From Burkholderiales bacterium (GTDB lineage: Bacteria; Pseudomonadota; Gammaproteobacteria; Burkholderiales; Burkholderiaceae_C): 64,000 bases of DNA. Location of the stretch: positions 1 through 64,000 of the forward strand of contig CANJJE010000013.1 of assembly GCA_947474755.1 (NCBI GenBank). Direction: 5' to 3'. This document shows, piece after piece, positions 4,843 through 13,141 of this stretch. The notes beneath the pieces were generated by a model that searched no databases, was not told where the DNA came from, and saw only the letters and a program-made list of their open reading frames with translations. A program made the translations under genes and the position numbers. Every line of letters starts with the position of its first letter. Positions within the stretch are counted from its first letter, which is position 1.

Positions 4843-7260
4843 TCAAGGTATCGAAAAACCGATCGGTCCGCGCAGACGCGCCAGGCAGGCCGGCACCGCA
4901 CCCTTCGCCAGATCGTCGGCACTGACCTCGTTGGGCTCGTCGAGCACGACGTTCTGCGCATGCCCTGTGATGTTCACCCGGCAGGCTCCGCAGCCGCCCG
5001 AACAGCACGAGAAGCTGATCGACACGCCAGCGTCCAGCGCCGCTTCCAGCAAGGTCTTGTCTCCCGGAACGACGAGGGTCTGCACGCCTTCCGCGCCTGT
5101 GAGTGTCGCGGTCTGCGGCTCGGCTGACACGAGCGCGCGGCGTGGCGAGATGAAGCTCTCTTCGGCAATGCGGTCGGCGGCGAAACCCTGTTCGACCAGG
5201 GCCTGGCGGGCGGCGGCGCGCATGCCGTCCGGGCCGCACAGCATCGCGCGCTGGAAGGTCGCCATGGGCAGTTGCTTGAAGCAGCGTGCCAGTGTCAGCG
5301 GGTCCAGCCGCCCGGTCAGGCCAGCCCAGCCTGGCGGCGGTGTCTCGAAGACGAATTGCAGCTCGAAGCGTGTGCCGTGTTGCTGCGCCAGGTGCCGCAG
5401 CGGAGCGGCAAAGATCGCGCGCTGCAGCGAGGCGCTGCCGTAGACGAGCGCAAGCTCGGCGTCGGGTTCGGTGTGCAGCAGTTGGCGTGCGATCACCGCC
5501 AGCGGCACGATGCCCGAGCCGCCGGCGATCAGCAGCAGACGCCGCGGCCCGGCCGCAGGCCGCGGGCCGGCGGTGAAGTGGCCCGAGGGGCCGAAGCTGC
5601 GCACCAGCGCACCGACCTCGAGTTGGTCGTGGATCCAGTTCGAGGCCAGGCCGCCTGGAACGCGCTTGACGGTGACGGACCACTGCGCGTCGCACGGCGC
5701 GGCGGACAGCGAGTAGGCGCGCCGCACGCGGTCGCCGCCGATGGCGAGTTCCAGCGTCAGGTACTGCCCGGCCTCGAAACCCTGCGCGTGGTGTGCCGGG
5801 TCTTCGAAGACCAGCGTCACCGCGTCCGCGCCTTCGGCGATCTTGTCCACCACGCGCAGCGGCCGCGCCCGCACCGGCCCGCTGGCGGCCAGGCGCTCCC
5901 ACTCGGCGTCGTCGATGCGGTCGAAGGGCTGGTCACGCAGCGCGCCCGTGCGCAGCCCGTGTGCATGGGCCTGGCTGCGCCAGCCCCACCATCCGGCCAG
6001 CCGGTACAGCGGCGGCGCGATGAAGGGGTGAGCTGCCGCCGCGCTGGCCTCCTCGGGCACGCCCCGGCCCGCAGCCAGGGCTGCGGCGGCGACATCCAGC
6101 GCCCCGCGCAGGCGGTGCGTCGTCCCTCCCGTGCTGGCCAGCGGCCGGCCGTGGATGGCCTCGCCGCCGCCCACCGGCAGGCCGCCCGCACAGGTGTAGC
6201 CGGTTTCGAGCGCGAACTCGCGCAGCATCTGCAGCGCAAAGCGCAATTGCTCGGGTTCCGGGAAGCCGCAATTGAGTAGCGTCACCAGCCGCGCCGGGCG
6301 CCGGCCTTGCCCGGCGCGGCGCAGGTTGCGCACCTTTTCCAGCGCCAGCACGCCGAGGTAGGGCAAGTTGTCGACGTACAGCGGCGAGGCGACCACCAGA
6401 ATGTCGGCATCGGCCAGTTGCCTTGCCGCGCGCTGCGCGGTGGCCGCGTCACGCACGAAGGCAGTGGCCGGGACGAACTGCACGTCGGCGCCGCCGTGTT
6501 GCAACTGCTGCTCGAGGTAGCGTGCCAGCGACTCCGAGGTGCTGGTGCCGGCCGCGCGTGCACTGCACAGCAAGACAGCCACCGTGGGCCTTGCCGCGAA
6601 GCTGGGCATGCCCGGATCGGCTGCCATCGCTTCGCGCAACGCCCGCGTGGCGCCTTCCAGCGAGCCGCTGGCGTTGCCCGGCGCGGCGCTGGCGGCCAGC
6701 GCACGCGCCACCGGCTCTGCCCACAGCGCCGGGTCGTCGCCAACAACCACCGCCGCCCATCCCGGGCAGCCCAGGTTGAGCGCGTTGCTCTCGATGAAGG
6801 CGCCGAACAGCGCTGCGCGCGTGGCGCTGGGCTTCGCATCCCAGCCGATGCCGACCATGCGCGGCAGTCGCTGGTAGCGGTGCTGGTGGTGGGTCAGGTC
6901 CGCGCGCTTCTCGAAGAACGGCGAGATCAGCGGCAGCAGCCGATCCACGGCCTTCTTCAACTGCGCGCCGTGGCCGCCAAAGCTCACGGGCGTGAGCAGC
7001 ACCAGCAGGTCGGCGTCGTGCACGGCACGCTCGATCTCCTGCCCTTCGTCGTGGATGCGGCAGCGGCCGGGTGACTTGACCCAGCAGTCGAACTCGCCCA
7101 GGCAGTGCCCGAGGGCAAAGTCGCGCAGGTGGAAGGTGCGCACCGCCGCGTGCTGCCTGGCCAGTTGGCGTTCGACCTCGGCGCACAGCGCGTCCACGGC
7201 CGGCGTGTCTGTGTCGGCGCCATTCAGGATGACGGCTCGCATCGCGGCTGCCGTTTCCAT
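4843..7260 (-). CDS. Multidomain flavoprotein: two flavodoxin-like FMN-reductase domains fused to ferredoxin-NAD(P)H reductase and [2Fe-2S] ferredoxin
   Basis: This 805-residue protein starts at ATG 7260 and overlaps the upstream gene stop (TGATG). Residues about 8-200 and 225-390 are two flavodoxin-fold NADPH-dependent FMN-reductase-like units. The first has the FDCW-K-PG-C---DE segment and the LTPVSFGGHGAQLKKAVDR loop; the second has VVASPLYVDNLPYLGV. Residues about 465-700 form a ferredoxin-reductase module with RRAYSLSAAP (FAD) and LIAGGSGIVPL (NAD(P)). The C-terminus is a plant-type [2Fe-2S] domain with C752-x4-C757-x2-C760 and C792. It should move electrons from NAD(P)H to an acceptor. 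The tandem N-terminal fusion is unusual; the substrate is unknown. Confidence 0.8.
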   Translation of the reverse strand: METAAAMRAVILNGADTDTPAVDALCAEVERQLARQHAAVRTFHLRDFALGHCLGEFDCWVKSPGRCRIHDEGQEIERAVHDADLLVLLTPVSFGGHGAQLKKAVDRLLPLISPFFEKRADLTHHQHRYQRLPRMVGIGWDAKPSATRAALFGAFIESNALNLGCPGWAAVVVGDDPALWAEPVARALAASAAPGNASGSLEGATRALREAMAADPGMPSFAARPTVAVLLCSARAAGTSTSESLARYLEQQLQHGGADVQFVPATAFVRDAATAQRAARQLADADILVVASPLYVDNLPYLGVLALEKVRNLRRAGQGRRPARLVTLLNCGFPEPEQLRFALQMLREFALETGYTCAGGLPVGGGEAIHGRPLASTGGTTHRLRGALDVAAAALAAGRGVPEEASAAAAHPFIAPPLYRLAGWWGWRSQAHAHGLRTGALRDQPFDRIDDAEWERLAASGPVRARPLRVVDKIAEGADAVTLVFEDPAHHAQGFEAGQYLTLELAIGGDRVRRAYSLSAAPCDAQWSVTVKRVPGGLASNWIHDQLEVGALVRSFGPSGHFTAGPRPAAGPRRLLLIAGGSGIVPLAVIARQLLHTEPDAELALVYGSASLQRAIFAAPLRHLAQQHGTRFELQFVFETPPPGWAGLTGRLDPLTLARCFKQLPMATFQRAMLCGPDGMRAAARQALVEQGFAADRIAEESFISPRRALVSAEPQTATLTGAEGVQTLVVPGDKTLLEAALDAGVSISFSCCSGGCGACRVNITGHAQNVVLDEPNEVSADDLAKGAVPACLARLRGPIGFSIP

Positions 7261-8426
7261 CAGGTGCTCAACTGTGCGGCCAGGCCGCGGCGCGGGGCCG
7301 GTGCAGCCGCCGCGATGCCTGCCGGCAGGTGGCCCACCCTGGCCAGCATCTGCACCGTGTAACGCGGGCTCGGCGCGTCGAGCAAGGCATGGATCGCCTG
7401 GTACGGGCGGGCCACTTCGGGGTACTCCTGCAATGCCTGCTCGTTGGGGTGCATCGCCAGGCCGGCAGCGGTGCCTGCCAGGTTGACGCGGACATAGGCG
7501 CGTCCGGCGTCCACCTGCTGAGTGCGGCGATTGCCCTCGGTGACGAGCCAGAGATAGGCCGGCGTCGATGCCGTGATGGCGTCGAAGTCCTTGAGCTGCC
7601 CCTGGGTCGCCTGCGAGTCAGGGGCCGGGAACTGGCTGCGGTCGAACAGGCCGACGCGTTCCATGACCACCAGGAATGGGCTGGTGATCGAGATGCCGTC
7701 GCGGTGCTGGTCGATCTCGCGGCTGCCGATGCGCAACAGGCGCATCGATTCCATCATCGGCGCCGGTGTGGTGAGTTCGATGCGCCAGGCTTCGCGCGCG
7801 ATGGCGCGGATCGGTGCCACGCGCGTCTCGTCGCTCGCCAGGCCGAAACGCACCGGCAGCTTGCCGACGGCGGCCCGCAGCGTGTCGGCCTCGGCTGTCG
7901 TGACCCGGCGCCCAGCGTCGTAGGCTCGGCGGTCGGTGCGCCGGACCAGCACCTGGGCGAAGAGCGGGTCGCGGGCCACGCCGGCATCGCCAAGCAGCCG
8001 CACGCGGGCGAAAGGCTTGGCATCGAGACGAAGTCCTGGCTCTCCGTCCGGAAACAGTTCCCACTCGGCACGGTGGCCGCGCTCGGCCGCCGCCATCGCC
8101 AGCAGTTCCAGAAAAGCGCCCGCGCCCATCAGGATCTGCCGGCCGAACGGATCGGTGGCGGGCAGCAGGCGCTGGGGATCCAGGCGCAGCGTGATCTCGC
8201 CTTCGCGACCCAGGTCGGCCAACCACGGCTGCAGGTTGTGCGGGTTGGGTGCCAGCAGCGCATACGAGAGCACCCAGCGCCGTAGGTCCTTCTCGCCTGA
8301 CGGATCCTGCCAGGCCGCAACCGCCGTGGACGGTACTTCAGCGAAAGAGCAGCCGGTCACTGCGGCTGCGCCAGCTGCCGCCACGGTGCCGCCACAGGCC
8401 AGGCGGATGAATTGACGTCTTTGCAT
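7260..8426 (-). CDS. Tat-exported nitroreductase-fold protein (Acg-like)
   Basis: ATG 8426 is preferred over the in-frame start at 8468 because the protein then opens MQRRQFIRLACGG, a twin-arginine signal followed by an Ala-rich segment and a lipobox-like TGCS. The longer start would also place the operator inside the gene. The length is 388 residues. The body resembles FMN-binding nitroreductase/Acg-type proteins: APNPHNLQPW near the N-terminus, RRTDRRAYDAG, and LAGTAAGLAMHPNEQALQEYPEV near the C-terminus. It probably sits in the periplasm or on the membrane and reduces an unidentified compound. It is first in the operon with the fusion flavoprotein and MarR. Confidence 0.75.
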   Translation of the reverse strand: MQRRQFIRLACGGTVAAAGAAAVTGCSFAEVPSTAVAAWQDPSGEKDLRRWVLSYALLAPNPHNLQPWLADLGREGEITLRLDPQRLLPATDPFGRQILMGAGAFLELLAMAAAERGHRAEWELFPDGEPGLRLDAKPFARVRLLGDAGVARDPLFAQVLVRRTDRRAYDAGRRVTTAEADTLRAAVGKLPVRFGLASDETRVAPIRAIAREAWRIELTTPAPMMESMRLLRIGSREIDQHRDGISITSPFLVVMERVGLFDRSQFPAPDSQATQGQLKDFDAITASTPAYLWLVTEGNRRTQQVDAGRAYVRVNLAGTAAGLAMHPNEQALQEYPEVARPYQAIHALLDAPSPRYTVQMLARVGHLPAGIAAAAPAPRRGLAAQLST

Positions 8427-8450
8427 ACAGACCTCAAAGGCTTCGGTGGT

Positions 8451-8479
8451 TTGAACTTTATGGTTCAACGCTGAACCAT
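8451..8479 (-). promoter_or_regulatory. Palindromic operator upstream of the nitroreductase-MarR operon
   Basis: Two overlapping inverted repeats are present: ATGGTTCA (8460-8467), 4 bp, TGAACCAT (8472-8479); and TTGAAC (8451-8456), 6 bp, GTTCAA (8463-8468). They lie 25-53 bp upstream of the first gene of the operon. The last gene is a MarR regulator, so autoregulation is the likely use. Spacing and symmetry fit MarR dimers, but binding is inferred. Confidence 0.6.
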
Positions 8480-8607
8480 TTGTTGATGACGATCAAATGC
8501 TGATGTCGGGCAGACTCTCTTGAGCTGGCCCTCCATCCGGCGCGCACCGGCCGCTTGGGCCTCGTGACCATGCTGTCGAGCTGCAGACAAGTTGCCGGTC
8601 GCGGACG

Positions 8608-8645
8608 ACCGCTCCTGGCCGGGTCCGTGAGTTCGGCGCGCCGCC
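8608..8645 (+). repeat. Left copy of a 38-bp perfect inverted repeat flanking a tyrosine recombinase gene
   Basis: The 38 bp beginning ACCGCTCCTGGCCGGGTCCG recur in inverted orientation at 9461-9498 without mismatch. Beyond the perfect core the similarity continues weakly (GGAAGCTGCC against GGAGCCTGCC). The 244-bp stretch from 8469 to 8712 that contains it holds no gene I can support. Confidence 0.85.
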
Positions 8646-8712
8646 TGGAAGCTGCCAGTTGCGCTCGGCAGCCCGGCCTCAGGCGAACCGAGCGCGGTCT
8701 GGCCGAAGCGCT

Positions 8713-9405
8713 TCAGATCTCTGTTTGCTCCGAGATTTCGAGGGCGTCGTCGACCTCGATGCCCAGGTAGCGCACGGTCGATTCAAGCTTGGAATGGACA
8801 AGTGACAATTGGACTGCCCGCAGGTTCTTGGTGCGCCGATAGATCAGCGTTGCCTTGGTGCGGCGCATCGAATGGGTGCCATAGTCCGCCGGGTCCAGGC
8901 CCAGGTCGTGCACCCAGCCTCCAAGGATGCGGGCGTATTGCCGAGTGCCGAGATGCGGCGACTCGTGGATGCGGCTTGGGAACACGAAGTCATCGGCCTT
9001 CAGCCCGGCGAGCTTGATCCAGGCGTGGACGGCATCTCTCGTTGCCGGAGTGATTTCGAACTGCACCGGACGCTGCGTCTTGTGCTGCATCACGATCGCG
9101 CGGGACGCCACCTGGTCGCCATGGCAGATGTCGCGAACCTTGAGGACCACCAGATCGCAGCCTCGAAGCTTGCTGTCGATTCCCAAGTTGAACAAGGCGA
9201 GTTCTCGAACTCGCCCCTCCATCTGCAGCCGGATGCGCAGGGCCCAGACGTCCTTGAGCTTGAACGGCGCCTTCTGCCCAACGATCGTTCCCTTGTTCCA
9301 CGGTTCGCGATGAACAGCGCTGACGTTGGAATCCGTGACGGTCTCCAGTCGAGTTGAGGGGCAACGACAGTGAACCTTCTCCTGCCCGAACGCTTTGCCA
9401 AGCAT
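8713..9405 (-). CDS. Tyrosine recombinase (phage-integrase family)
   Basis: The C-terminal catalytic domain is intact. The first Arg is in SKLRGCDL, the HxxR box is HSMRRTKA, a His is in LVHSKLES, and the nucleophile Tyr is in VRYLGIEVDD. Positions and spacing match XerC/D-like tyrosine recombinases of a short (about 200-residue) family that lacks a separate arm-binding domain. The frame is open to 9558, but its first 50 codons run through the right inverted repeat, so ATG 9405 (230 residues) is preferred; the real start could be further in. It is not an integron integrase, since it lacks the IntI-specific insertion. It may act on the flanking repeats. Confidence 0.8.
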   Translation of the reverse strand: MLGKAFGQEKVHCRCPSTRLETVTDSNVSAVHREPWNKGTIVGQKAPFKLKDVWALRIRLQMEGRVRELALFNLGIDSKLRGCDLVVLKVRDICHGDQVASRAIVMQHKTQRPVQFEITPATRDAVHAWIKLAGLKADDFVFPSRIHESPHLGTRQYARILGGWVHDLGLDPADYGTHSMRRTKATLIYRRTKNLRAVQLSLVHSKLESTVRYLGIEVDDALEISEQTEI

Positions 9406-9708
9406 CAACCTATCAGCGGCCAAGATGGGTGCGGTGCGGGACCTCAAGCGGCAGGCTCCTGGCGGCGCGCCGAACTCACGGACCCGGCCAGGAGCGGTTG
9501 GTCGTGAAAGACAACTTCCTCGTGCCTCTTCGGCCAACTCTGAACGCAGTCTGGTCAAGGCCAGTGCGACCGAGACCGTCTAGGGAAGCACGTCCCTTGA
9601 AACAGTGGCCGTGAGCCTTTCGCGGAACTTGCGCAGTCTGTGCACGCGTTCCCCACACTTCTGCCTAAACTGGCCGATCACCGAACCAGCAGCAACAGCC
9701 TTCCGCCC
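9406..9708. other. Gap between recombinase and response regulator
   Basis: About 300 bp hold the right inverted repeat (9461-9498) and the divergent 5' regions of the recombinase and the response regulator. I see no separate gene. The open frames that cross it in either direction look like extensions of neighbouring frames rather than independent coding sequence. Confidence 0.5.
9461..9498 (-). repeat. Right copy of the 38-bp inverted repeat
   Basis: This is the exact reverse complement of 8608-8645, on the 5' side of the recombinase gene. The two copies enclose about 815 bp that contain essentially only that gene, giving the pair the look of a compact mobile or recombination unit. Confidence 0.85.
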
Positions 9709-10407
9709 GTGGACAACGCCCTCATCCTGATCGTTGAAGACGAGCCGCAGATTGCCGACATCCTGGTGGCCTACTTTGCCCGTGAGGGCTTTCGCACGGT
9801 GACGGCCGGCGATGGCGATCTGGCGCTGCAGCACCACCAGATGCTGTCGCCCGACCTGGTGGTACTGGATGTGAAACTGCCTCGCCGTGACGGCTTCGAA
9901 GTGCTGGCAACGCTGCGCGCACGCGGCACGACGCCCGTCATCATGGCCAGCGCGATGGGCGAGGACCTCGACAAACTCAGCGCGCTGCGCATCGGGGCCG
10001 ACGACTACGTGGTCAAGCCCTTCAATCCGGTGGAGGTCGTGGCACGTGCCAAAGCCGTGCTGCGTCGCACGCAGGCCGGGGGTGCTGCTTCGGCCCTGCT
10101 GCGCGTGGCAGGTCTCGCCGTGGACATGAGCGCGCACTGCGCGAGCCTGCAGACGGGCGATGGCCCCGCGCAAGCACTGAACCTGACGCTGACCGAATTC
10201 CGCATGCTGAGCTTCATGGCGCGCAGCCCGAACAAGGCCTTCAGTCGCGCCGAGCTGCTGGATGCCTGTCTGCCCCCCGATGGCGAGGCCATCGAACGCA
10301 CGGTGGACAGCCATGTCTCCAAGCTGCGCAAGAAATTTGAAGCAGCTGGCGGACAAGGTTGGCTCGAAGGCGTGCGCGGTGTGGGCTATCGGCTGCGGGC
10401 AACATGA
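9709..10407 (+). CDS. OmpR-family response regulator (BaeR/AdeR-like)
   Basis: GTG 9709 is chosen because it places ILIVEDEPQIADIL directly at the N-terminus as in the family; the frame is open upstream to 9640. The length is 232 residues. The receiver domain has acidic pocket residues E10-D11, phospho-acceptor D54 in VVLDVKLP, and the Lys in DYVVKPFNP. The C-terminal winged helix ends in the usual TVDSHVSKLRKKFE and GVRGVGYRL. The downstream sensor kinase gene overlaps by 4 bp (ATGA), so the two form one two-component system. The target genes are not evident; a serine hydrolase gene follows the kinase. Confidence 0.9.
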   Translation: MDNALILIVEDEPQIADILVAYFAREGFRTVTAGDGDLALQHHQMLSPDLVVLDVKLPRRDGFEVLATLRARGTTPVIMASAMGEDLDKLSALRIGADDYVVKPFNPVEVVARAKAVLRRTQAGGAASALLRVAGLAVDMSAHCASLQTGDGPAQALNLTLTEFRMLSFMARSPNKAFSRAELLDACLPPDGEAIERTVDSHVSKLRKKFEAAGGQGWLEGVRGVGYRLRAT

Positions 10408-11591
10408 GCGGTTCCCCGGAGCGGCCAAGAGGATTCAGGATGAAGGCTCGCCGTTTGCGCACCCAGTTGACGCTGGGCATGCTGATCTTCTTCGTCGGCG
10501 CGTTTGGCTTCATCTACGGCGGCACCCGCACGCTGGACGAGTGGCTGACGTCCCGCTACCTGAACAGCCTGCCGTCAGCCGCCCAGCGTGCCGAGCGCGA
10601 CCTCGAAGCGTTGCGGCTGCCCGATCCGGCTGATCTGCGGGTGCTCAAGGAGGCTTCGGAAGCAGGTCATGCACAGGGGCAGTTGTACAGCGACCTGGGC
10701 CTGGGCGTGCTGACGGTCCTGGCTGCCTGCGTGGCGCTCTGGCTGGCGATGGGTGTGGGTCAGCGGCTGGCGCGTCCGATCGAACGCGTGGCGCAGGCAG
10801 CGCGGCGCGTCGCGCAGGGCGACCTGGACGCCCGCGCCGAGCCGGGCCGCGACAGCAGCCTGGAACTGCGGCAACTGGTGGATGACTTCAACCGCATGGC
10901 AGACAGCCTGGCCGCATCGCGCCGTGAGTTGAAGGAGTCGACGGCGGCGGTTGCGCATGAGTTGCGCACGCCCCTGACCATCCTGCGGGGGAGGCTGCAA
11001 GGGATCCACGACGGCGTGTTCGCCAGCGGCCCGGCCGAGATCACCGCACTCATCCAGCAGGTCGATTCGCTCAGCCGGGTGGTGGAAGACCTGCGCGTGG
11101 TCAGCCTGGCCGGCGCAAACAGCCTGGCGCTGCAATGCTGCCAAGTGGAACTTGCCAGGGAAGTGGAAAGCCTGCTTCCAGTGATCGAGCCCGACCTGCA
11201 CGCGCTGGGCATGCGGCTGGAACTGGACCTGCGCCCGGCACCTGTCCACGCCGATCCCCAGCGTTTGCGCCAGATGCTGATCTGCCTGCTGGATAACGCG
11301 CGCCGCTATGCCAGCGAAGGTGGCGTGGTGCGGATCGAGACCCTGTCGTCGGGCGGTGCCGGCGTGCTGCGCGTGCTCGATCGTGGCGCCGGATTTCCGC
11401 CAGGCGGCGCCGAGAAAGCGTTCGAGCGCTTCTGGCGAAGTGAAGCGTCGCGCTCGCGTCAGACCGGCGGCAGCGGCCTGGGCCTGAGTGTGGTCCGCGC
11501 CATCGCCGACGCCCACGGCGGCCAGGCTCACGCGGCCAATCGGCCCGATGGGGGCGCGCTGCTGGAAGTCCGCCTGCCGGCACAGTCCTGA
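10404..11591 (+). CDS. Membrane sensor histidine kinase
   Basis: The start at ATG 10404 overlaps the regulator stop; ATG 10440 is an alternative. It gives 395 residues. A first membrane segment (TLGMLIFFVGAFGFIYGG) is followed by a short periplasmic part of about 60 residues, then a second segment (LGVLTVLAACVALWLAMG). A HAMP linker follows (RPIERVAQAARRVAQGDL), then the H-box AAVAHELRTPLTILRG, the N-box MLICLLDNARRY and the G-box GGSGLGLSVVRA. It is the partner of the regulator just upstream. The small sensor domain gives no clue to the signal. Confidence 0.9.
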   Translation: MSGSPERPRGFRMKARRLRTQLTLGMLIFFVGAFGFIYGGTRTLDEWLTSRYLNSLPSAAQRAERDLEALRLPDPADLRVLKEASEAGHAQGQLYSDLGLGVLTVLAACVALWLAMGVGQRLARPIERVAQAARRVAQGDLDARAEPGRDSSLELRQLVDDFNRMADSLAASRRELKESTAAVAHELRTPLTILRGRLQGIHDGVFASGPAEITALIQQVDSLSRVVEDLRVVSLAGANSLALQCCQVELAREVESLLPVIEPDLHALGMRLELDLRPAPVHADPQRLRQMLICLLDNARRYASEGGVVRIETLSSGGAGVLRVLDRGAGFPPGGAEKAFERFWRSEASRSRQTGGSGLGLSVVRAIADAHGGQAHAANRPDGGALLEVRLPAQS

Positions 11592-11738
11592 AGCGCCTTT
11601 CCGCCCAGCTTTCAGCGTCTCCACAGAGTCTCCATCCAGGGTGCACCGGATTTGCATCGGCCGTTTCTAAAGTGAATTCAGTTGTTTCCGAGACCGGCAT
11701 CCGCCGCGTCCGGGCACGGCGGCTCACAAGGAAAGCCG

Positions 11739-12980
11739 ATGACACCGACTCACTCCGACGCCCCTGCCAGGCTCCATCGCCGCCAATTGATCGCGCTGGC
11801 AATCAGCAGCGTGGCCCTGACCGCCTGCGGTGGGAGCGGGGGCACATCTGAGATCAAAGACGCCGCCAACAAGGCCCGGCGCAAGAACCTGCTCGAGCAA
11901 ACGGCCAGCAAGGCGACGGCCGCCGGTCTGGTGTCGGCCAGCCTTCACTACGCCGATCGGCAATCCAGCGCCACGGCCGCCTCTGGCCTTCGGCAAAAGG
12001 GCGCGCCTGCTGCTACGGCCATCGGCGACTGGCTGCGCATCGGGTCTCTCTCCAAGGCGATGACGGCCTGCATGGCCGCCAAGCTGATTGACCTTGGAAA
12101 ACTGAGCTGGACGCTTAGCCTGGCTGATGCCCTGCCGGACTTGGCTGCCGGCATGCTCCCGGCATTTCGCAGCGTGACGGTCGAGCAACTGCTTGCGCAT
12201 CGCGGCGGCTTGATCGCGATGGACAACGAGGCCGATGTCGGCCTCTTCCTGGAGTTCCTCGCCACGCAGACCAAGCCCTTGCCCGAGACCTTCGCGGGCC
12301 GTCGCACTTTCTTGGCCGCCTGGGCGCTGCAACAGGCGCAGCCGGGCGTGACACCGGGCCAGGACTTTCTGTATTCCAACGTCGGCTACATGCTCGTTGG
12401 CATGATTCTGGAAGTGCGCAGTGGCAAGAGCTTCACCGCCTTGTTCGACGAACTGATCGTCCCTCTGGTTGGCATGCCTGGCGGACCTGGCGTGAGCCTG
12501 GGTCTGCCAACCACGGCAGGCTTGGCTCGCCAGCGCGGGCATGTTGGCGCCTTGGGTGCACTGCAGGTCTTCGACGGGTACCCGCCCGAGCTGCAGGTTT
12601 GGCAGGACGTGCTGATTCAGGCCTCGGGAGGTGTGTTCGCCACCGTGATCGGCTACGCCAAGTGGCAGCAGTTGCACCAGCAGGCCTTGGGCGGTGAGTC
12701 CACCCCACTGCCGGCCGCTTATGTCCAGCGTCTCCGCACTCCCGTCGGAGACTATGTCTTGGGCTGGGAAGCGGGCCCGTTGCCAGACGCATTCAAGCAA
12801 AAGGTCTGCCTCTTTCATTCGGGAATCGTCGAGGGCTTCACTGCCTACAGCGTGATCGCGCTGGATGGCCAGTTCGCCATCGGCACCTTCACGAACACGG
12901 AAGGGCAAGGAACAGACCCCGACTGGGTCCTGAAGCTGCTCACCAAGGCGATCATCGACCTGCAGGCGGGCTGGGCCTGA
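11739..12980 (+). CDS. Beta-lactamase-fold serine hydrolase lipoprotein (class C/esterase type)
   Basis: ATG 11739 follows AAGGAAAG at good spacing and gives 413 residues with a signal ending in the lipobox LTAC. The SxxK motif is SLSK (in RIGSLSKAM), the YxN motif is YSN (in FLYSNVGYM), and an HSG triad lies near the C-terminus (LFHSGIVEGF), as in penicillin-binding-protein-like serine esterases and peptidases. It is probably anchored in the outer membrane or periplasm and hydrolyses a peptide or ester. It lies 150 bp after the two-component genes and could be a target of that system. A true resistance beta-lactamase role is not indicated. Confidence 0.8.
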   Translation: MTPTHSDAPARLHRRQLIALAISSVALTACGGSGGTSEIKDAANKARRKNLLEQTASKATAAGLVSASLHYADRQSSATAASGLRQKGAPAATAIGDWLRIGSLSKAMTACMAAKLIDLGKLSWTLSLADALPDLAAGMLPAFRSVTVEQLLAHRGGLIAMDNEADVGLFLEFLATQTKPLPETFAGRRTFLAAWALQQAQPGVTPGQDFLYSNVGYMLVGMILEVRSGKSFTALFDELIVPLVGMPGGPGVSLGLPTTAGLARQRGHVGALGALQVFDGYPPELQVWQDVLIQASGGVFATVIGYAKWQQLHQQALGGESTPLPAAYVQRLRTPVGDYVLGWEAGPLPDAFKQKVCLFHSGIVEGFTAYSVIALDGQFAIGTFTNTEGQGTDPDWVLKLLTKAIIDLQAGWA

Positions 12981-13141
12981 TGGCCTGCGAATGTCAGCTT
13001 CAGGGGGGTAAATCTGTCTTCTTGAAGGTGCGTAATGGGTCGGCAGGAGGCGTTCGGCCTGAAAGCCCATAGCTGCCAATCGGGAGCTTCACACCATGCT
13101 TCAACTCGCTCGATATGCACAGAGCAGAGCAGCGCACCGTG

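Noticed and set aside
4304-5902. Large minus-strand open frame of 532 codons overlapping the MarR and fusion genes
   Set aside because: Arg/Ala/Gly-rich composition typical of an out-of-frame shadow in high-GC DNA; it covers two well-supported genes in another frame.
5272-6279. Plus-strand open frame of 335 codons opposite the fusion flavoprotein
   Set aside because: Antisense to an intact multidomain gene; no motif or ribosome site of its own.
8713-9558. Integron integrase for the cassette array
   Set aside because: The recombinase lacks the IntI-specific region, lies 4 kb past the distal end of the array and has its own inverted repeats.
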